A DNA stretch of 64,000 nt, taken from assembly GCA_964020085.1 (NCBI GenBank), contig OZ026607.1, positions 5,705,779 to 5,769,778 of the forward strand, written 5' to 3'. This document shows, one piece after another, positions 60,877 to 64,000 of this stretch. This stretch comes from Micromussa lordhowensis (taxonomy: Eukaryota; Cnidaria; Anthozoa; Scleractinia; Lobophylliidae). Position numbers and translations under genes: made by a program. The first letter of the stretch is position 1. Each line of letters opens with the position of its first letter. Under the pieces are notes generated by a model. The model made no database searches and was not told where the DNA came from. It worked only from the letters and a program-made list of their open reading frames with translations.

Positions 60877-62225
60877 GATGATGATGATGATGGTGACCAT
60901 GATAATGATAATATCGCTTTGATGAACCTTAGGATGCTTTTGAAGTTCATGTTTTAATGAAGCAAAACATGTTTCAGATGAAACATCATCCATCGTCAGT
61001 TGTACAATGAGAAATAAAATGAAGTTATGCAATGAATAGTGTGACAAAGTGAAACCTAAACAAGAATACATGTAATTAAGGATAATTGCGTGAACGAAAA
61101 AAAATGAAACTATTTAAGCTAAAAAATAGACTAATTAGTATCAAAGGGATAGATGAAGATGTTTGACCTGGGAATTTAAAAACAACTGCTCCCAAAGGAT
61201 GTGCATGGCTTCCTTAAATTGCAATTGGAAGCTTGTGGAAGTAGTCAAGGATTTCAAAACAACCTTCTGAACAAAGGGAGTGACAATTTTCAGAACCTCT
61301 CAGGTGCTTAAAGATGTGGGAATGTTTGTTAGTGGAGAGATGTTCACAGATGCGAGTAATAATAATAACAATAACAATAACAATAAAATCATTTTCATGT
61401 ACAGACAATTCTAACTGAAAACAAGACCACTGGGAATAGCCCTCATGTATATTACGTGAAGATCAATTTCACACTAACTAATATGACCTACACGCCTTAA
61501 GTCTGACGTACAAACCACTGAATTTAAATCCTGGAATTTCCGAGGAAGGAAAAATGGAAAAAAAAGCCACAGCTTTGAGAGGAATGACGTCTGATATAAT
61601 GCACTTGATGTACAGTAATATGTGGAAACAAGCCATGACGAATTGATACTATTAAATTAATTCTTCAAGTTTAAACAACGAAAATCACGACCGTGACTGT
61701 GTTTGGATATCATCTTAATCAGCAGACATGTTTTACAATTTTTTTCTCAGTTTTCTCCCTAGTCTTAACTTGGATTGAGAAATAATTGTCAAACTTAACA
61801 CACAATACAGTGCTTGACCACATTTCCGAATACTTTGAAGTTCGTCCAAAATACACCGCTACTGGTCATATTAATTTTTTTCGGGGATCAGACAAGGTCT
61901 TCCATACTTGAAACGCCAGTTTAAAATTAAAGGGAACTACGTGTAATCCGGTAGAGGGGTGCCATATGTTGCCTAAATTGGACACAAGAAAGTAACCACT
62001 GATTCTCATGACACCCCTGACACAAAGATATCACAATATTTGTCGATTCGCAAGCCTGACTAGGGAGATGGCCGGGAATCCTGTACATACCAGAGCAAAG
62101 AGGTCACTCTGAAGTCCCAGCCTGTCTCTTGGAGGAAGACTATTGTCATTGATGGCTGGTAGCAGAAGTTCCAACATGGCGGATGAGTATTGAACTCGAT
62201 AGAAACCAACTTGACCTGGGTTTAG
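54392..62225 (-). CDS. NPEPPS: Puromycin-sensitive aminopeptidase, C-terminal seven exons
   Basis: M1-family aminopeptidase, here only the C-terminal helical domain (ERAP1_C type), about 333 residues. Coding exons in order: 62091-62225, 59633-59852, 58625-58932, 57425-57477, 55698-55797, 54972-55019, 54392-54529; all borders GT-AG and phases agree. Recognisable blocks: VGFYRVQYSSAMLELLLP, LPPRDRLGLQSDLFAL, NYTVWNDL, PIGNKLGWDP, HLDALLRGLIIGRLGKYG, KRFQAHC, LKHGDDVTLDAM, EEVRSQDTVFVIAGV, NRYEGGFLLSRLIK and AERTIQQSLENIRLN. These follow vertebrate NPEPPS in order and spacing. Known: the enzyme is a cytosolic zinc exopeptidase trimming N-terminal residues. The catalytic HEXXH region must lie upstream, beyond the window. 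Ends GY-stop, a little shorter than vertebrate tails. Introns hold MITEs and a tandem repeat. Confidence 0.93.
55285..55590 (-). repeat. Dispersed repeat, copy 2 (inverted)
   Basis: Inverted relative of 52665-53070, lying in an intron of the aminopeptidase gene. The two copies together could pair over about 300 bp. Confidence 0.65.
56170..56460. repeat. Foldback-like element in intron
   Basis: Inverted segments around ATATATCAAACACTCGAGACA and TGTCACTCGTGTTTGATATA, with a GC-rich middle (CTCCGCTGCGCGTCG). A degenerate relative is at 61655-61880, which shares ACCGTGA...GTTTGGATA and the CAAAATAC-CCGCT block. Confidence 0.6.
56699..56960. mobile_element. MITE-like element with TATAATAA ends
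   Basis: Inverted ends TTATACATTGAAC and GTTGAATGTATAA enclose 260 bp with a CATGATTAnCcGTGACCTTGA repeat (three copies) and no ORF. Just outside lies a small hairpin (56626-56658). Boundaries tentative. Confidence 0.5.
57865..58202. mobile_element. Foldback MITE with about 115-bp arms
   Basis: Left arm from 57918 (CCGTTTTTATACTAAAGACA) and right arm ending at 58201 (TCTTTAGTATTAAAACGG) are long inverted repeats. The subterminal CATTATCCGT/GGACGCATTACCCGT unit is present again at 57868-57917, so the left end carries an extra partial arm. No convincing ORF. Lies in the intron between the fourth and third exons (from the window's 5' end) of the aminopeptidase fragment. Confidence 0.75.
58960..59585. 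repeat. 106-bp tandem repeat, about six units
   Basis: Unit starts AGCATAATAAACAGTACCAC and includes CATGAAAGTACTGCTC and GGGTTTCATCCACAGACTTA. Starts near 59059, 59173, 59279, 59385, 59491 and 59560, so period is 106 bp in the younger units (one is 114). Located in the intron between exons 58625-58932 and 59633-59852, ending only about 50 bp from the latter. Confidence 0.88.
60836..60895. repeat. (AAT)n/(GAT)n microsatellite
   Basis: Roughly 13 AAT units followed by GAT units in an aminopeptidase intron. A smaller AATAAC run is at 61358-61386. Confidence 0.85.
61655..61880. repeat. Degenerate relative of the 56170 foldback element
   Basis: Similar start (AATTCTTCAAGTTTAAACAA) and the same internal order as 56170-56400, but the second half is lost and many bases differ. 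Confidence 0.5.
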
Positions 62226-62521
62226 CTAGAAAATACAAGAACATAACATTGTCAAATTTCCTCTCAAGCAAGGTGTTTCGCACATTAACCTACAGGGCAC
62301 ACATGGAAACTACATTGTATAAAAAAGGTTCTTGAGGGACTAAGTGATGTGCTTTTGGCTTCAAAACAATGCTACAAGTTTTATTAAAGCTGATTTACAC
62401 TAGCGCATTTAAGCATAAGCTGGCATCAAAGAAGCAGTGTGATGCTGATAATTAGCTACATAGAAGCACTCTACTGCGTCTGTTATGTTGCATATGCTTG
62501 TGCGCTAGTGAAATCCAGCCT

Positions 62522-62809
62522 TTAAGGTGGCTCAAAACAATTTCCAAGACTTAAATTTGATGGGTTATTATAACCATTCATGGTATCAGAAACCTGCCTA
62601 ATCATTGGTGAATCATTTTCAAGACACAATAGGTTACCACAGCAACAGTACGACCTACTAAACACACCCTTAATTATAGCTTTAAGGGCTTATAATTCAA
62701 AAATGGCACTGTGATTTGTTTGTAATATAAAATTTTGGTAAGCAGAATAAGACGCAATTTTTGGCAAAGTTTAAAAAAGTTTGTACAAATTCAGAGCCAC
62801 CTTAAATTT
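62522..62809. mobile_element. MITE with TTTAAGGTGGCTC ends
   Basis: Inverted ends TTTAAGGTGGCTC and GAGCCACCTTAAA around about 260 bp with no ORF. A second, inverted and truncated member follows at 62817-63048. Confidence 0.75.
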
Positions 62810-62816
62810 TCAAAAC

Positions 62817-63048
62817 ATTAAGGTGGTTCCAAACCCCATGTACAGGTTTTTTAAAAAACATTTTGCCAAAAGTTCAATCCCAAGCAGAAAAGCAGTTCAG
62901 TAATGCTTATCAAAATCTTATAACAAAAAAATTTCACCGTGCTTTTTTTGAATTATACATGTAAGGCACTACAATTAAGGGTGTTTTTAGCAGGTCATAC
63001 TGTTGCTACACTGCATGGTAGTCTATTGTGTCAAGAAAATGATAACAA
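62817..63048. mobile_element. Truncated relative of the TTTAAGGTGGCTC MITE
   Basis: Begins ATTAAGGTGGTTCCAAA and runs in reverse orientation compared with 62522-62809. It shares the TTTTGCCAAAA and CTATTGTGTC-AGAAAATGAT blocks and is cut off where LINE sequence starts at about 63050. Confidence 0.68.
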
Positions 63049-63050
63049 CG

Positions 63051-64000
63051 TGGGGAGCTCGTTTCCAACTACAGATCCATCTCTTTATTGCCAATTACGG
63101 CCAAGTGCTTAGAACGTATTGTTCTATGATCATGTTTCACCATTTTTAACTGAGCGGCAACATAGTTTTGTTAAAAGTAGATCTTGTGAGACTCAACTGA
63201 TTTTAACCCATCATCAATGGGCTACTGCCCTTGACCAAGGCAGACAAGTTGATGTAGTCTGTTTAGACTTTTCTAAAGCCTTTGACAAAGTGAACCATGT
63301 AGTTTTGTTGCAAAAGTTGTGCAACTTTGGGATCACTGGCTCATTATTACAATGGTGCGAAAGTTATTTAAGCAATCGCCGACAGAGAGTAGTGTTGGAT
63401 GGTTTATCCTCTTCCTGGTCCAATGTCTCATCTGGAGTTCCTCAGGGCTCTTTTTTAGTGCCTTTATTTTTTGTTATATTTATTAGTGACCTTCCCGAAG
63501 TAGTACTTCCTGGTAGTACTATTGCTCTTTATGCTGATGACTGCAAATGTTCTAGAATCATTGACACGGTTGGTGACCTTGAATTGTTTCAACGTGACCT
63601 GGATAGTTTGCACTGGTGGAGTGTTCGGAATTTCATGAATTTTAATGTAAAGAAATGCAAAATTATGGAAATTACTAAGAAGATTCAACCACTCACGTCT
63701 AGTTTTTTACTAGAAAACTCCGAACTGGAGGATGTTAAAGAGTTTCAGGACTTAGGGATTATTACAAATTATCACTTATCATGGAACCCACATATAGATC
63801 ACGTAGTATCTAAGGCTAACAGAATGTTCTGTCTGATTAAGAGAACTTGTAAAGGTCTGGATGACCCTAGGACCTTGTGTACTCTTTACTGCTCATTGGT
63901 CCGCTCATATTTGGAATATTGTTCAGTGGTATGGTCCCCATATACAAAAAGAAATACTGATAAGCTGGAGAGAGTACAGAGAAGAGCGACTAAATTTATC
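63051..64000 (+). pseudogene. CR1/L2/jockey-like LINE reverse transcriptase, partial
   Basis: Plus-strand RT. A first frame (63061-63126) reads SNYRSISLLPITAKCLERIV and meets TGA at 63127. One base over, the frame is open from 63128 to the window edge. Motifs: DVVCLDFSKAFDKVNH (palm A), SGVPQGS, LYADD (palm C, both aspartates), then LDSLHWWSVRN, and a C-terminal SLVRSYLEYCSVVW/LERVQRRATKFI segment typical of CR1/L2/jockey-type proteins. The endonuclease is absent because the copy is 5' truncated. One frameshift near 63125 disables it. The 3' end lies outside the window. Confidence 0.88.

Overview
The window looks like nuclear DNA of an animal, most likely an anthozoan cnidarian such as a stony coral or anemone. 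That assignment is inference from AT-rich, intron-rich sequence, many MITEs and foldback elements, fragments of several LINE types, and a conserved metazoan aminopeptidase. There are no bacterial-style operons.

Layout. 0-2.64 kb: a broken L1-type LINE (minus strand). 2.69-49.2 kb: a tandem segmental duplication. Unit 1 (about 2.7-23.6 kb) and unit 2 (about 23.65-49.2 kb) match with an offset near 24.4-24.9 kb. Each begins with a complex repeat array (single in unit 1, tandemly doubled in unit 2), then mobile-element-rich spacer, then two copies of one gene family. 49.2-54.3 kb: mostly noncoding, with diverged pieces of the same array, hairpins and G-rich tracts. 54.39-62.23 kb: the last seven coding exons of a puromycin-sensitive aminopeptidase (NPEPPS-type) on the minus strand; its upstream exons lie beyond the window. 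63.05-64.0 kb: a second LINE reverse transcriptase (CR1/L2/jockey-like) on the plus strand, running off the edge.

The main discovery is the gene family repeated four times in unit pairs A/B and C/D (minus strand, about 14.5-15.9, 22.1-23.4, 38.7-40.3 and 46.5-48.1 kb). Each gene has a first exon encoding a 16-residue signal peptide and a short acidic propeptide. It is followed by two or three nearly identical repeat exons (43-59 residues each, all phase 1-1, clean GT-AG borders), and a last exon that stops immediately after an Asn-Gly-Arg-Arg or Gly-Arg-Arg motif, with an AATAAA signal about 155-160 bp further on. Each repeat holds a Gly/Asn/Gln-rich, cysteine-free peptide bounded by Gly-Arg-Arg sites, the layout of a multi-peptide precursor whose products could be cleaved at dibasic sites and amidated. 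I do not recognise the family. Decayed exons of further copies lie at 13.1, 19.8-20.1, 36.5 and 44.2-44.5 kb.

Because the two units are paralogous, they act as occupied and empty sites for each other. This dates several transposon insertions as later than the duplication (a 1.85-kb hAT-like element, a TTAA MITE, a 158-bp MITE, a LINE tail with a 585-bp CTA microsatellite) and reveals an apparent excision scar of a pogo-like MITE.
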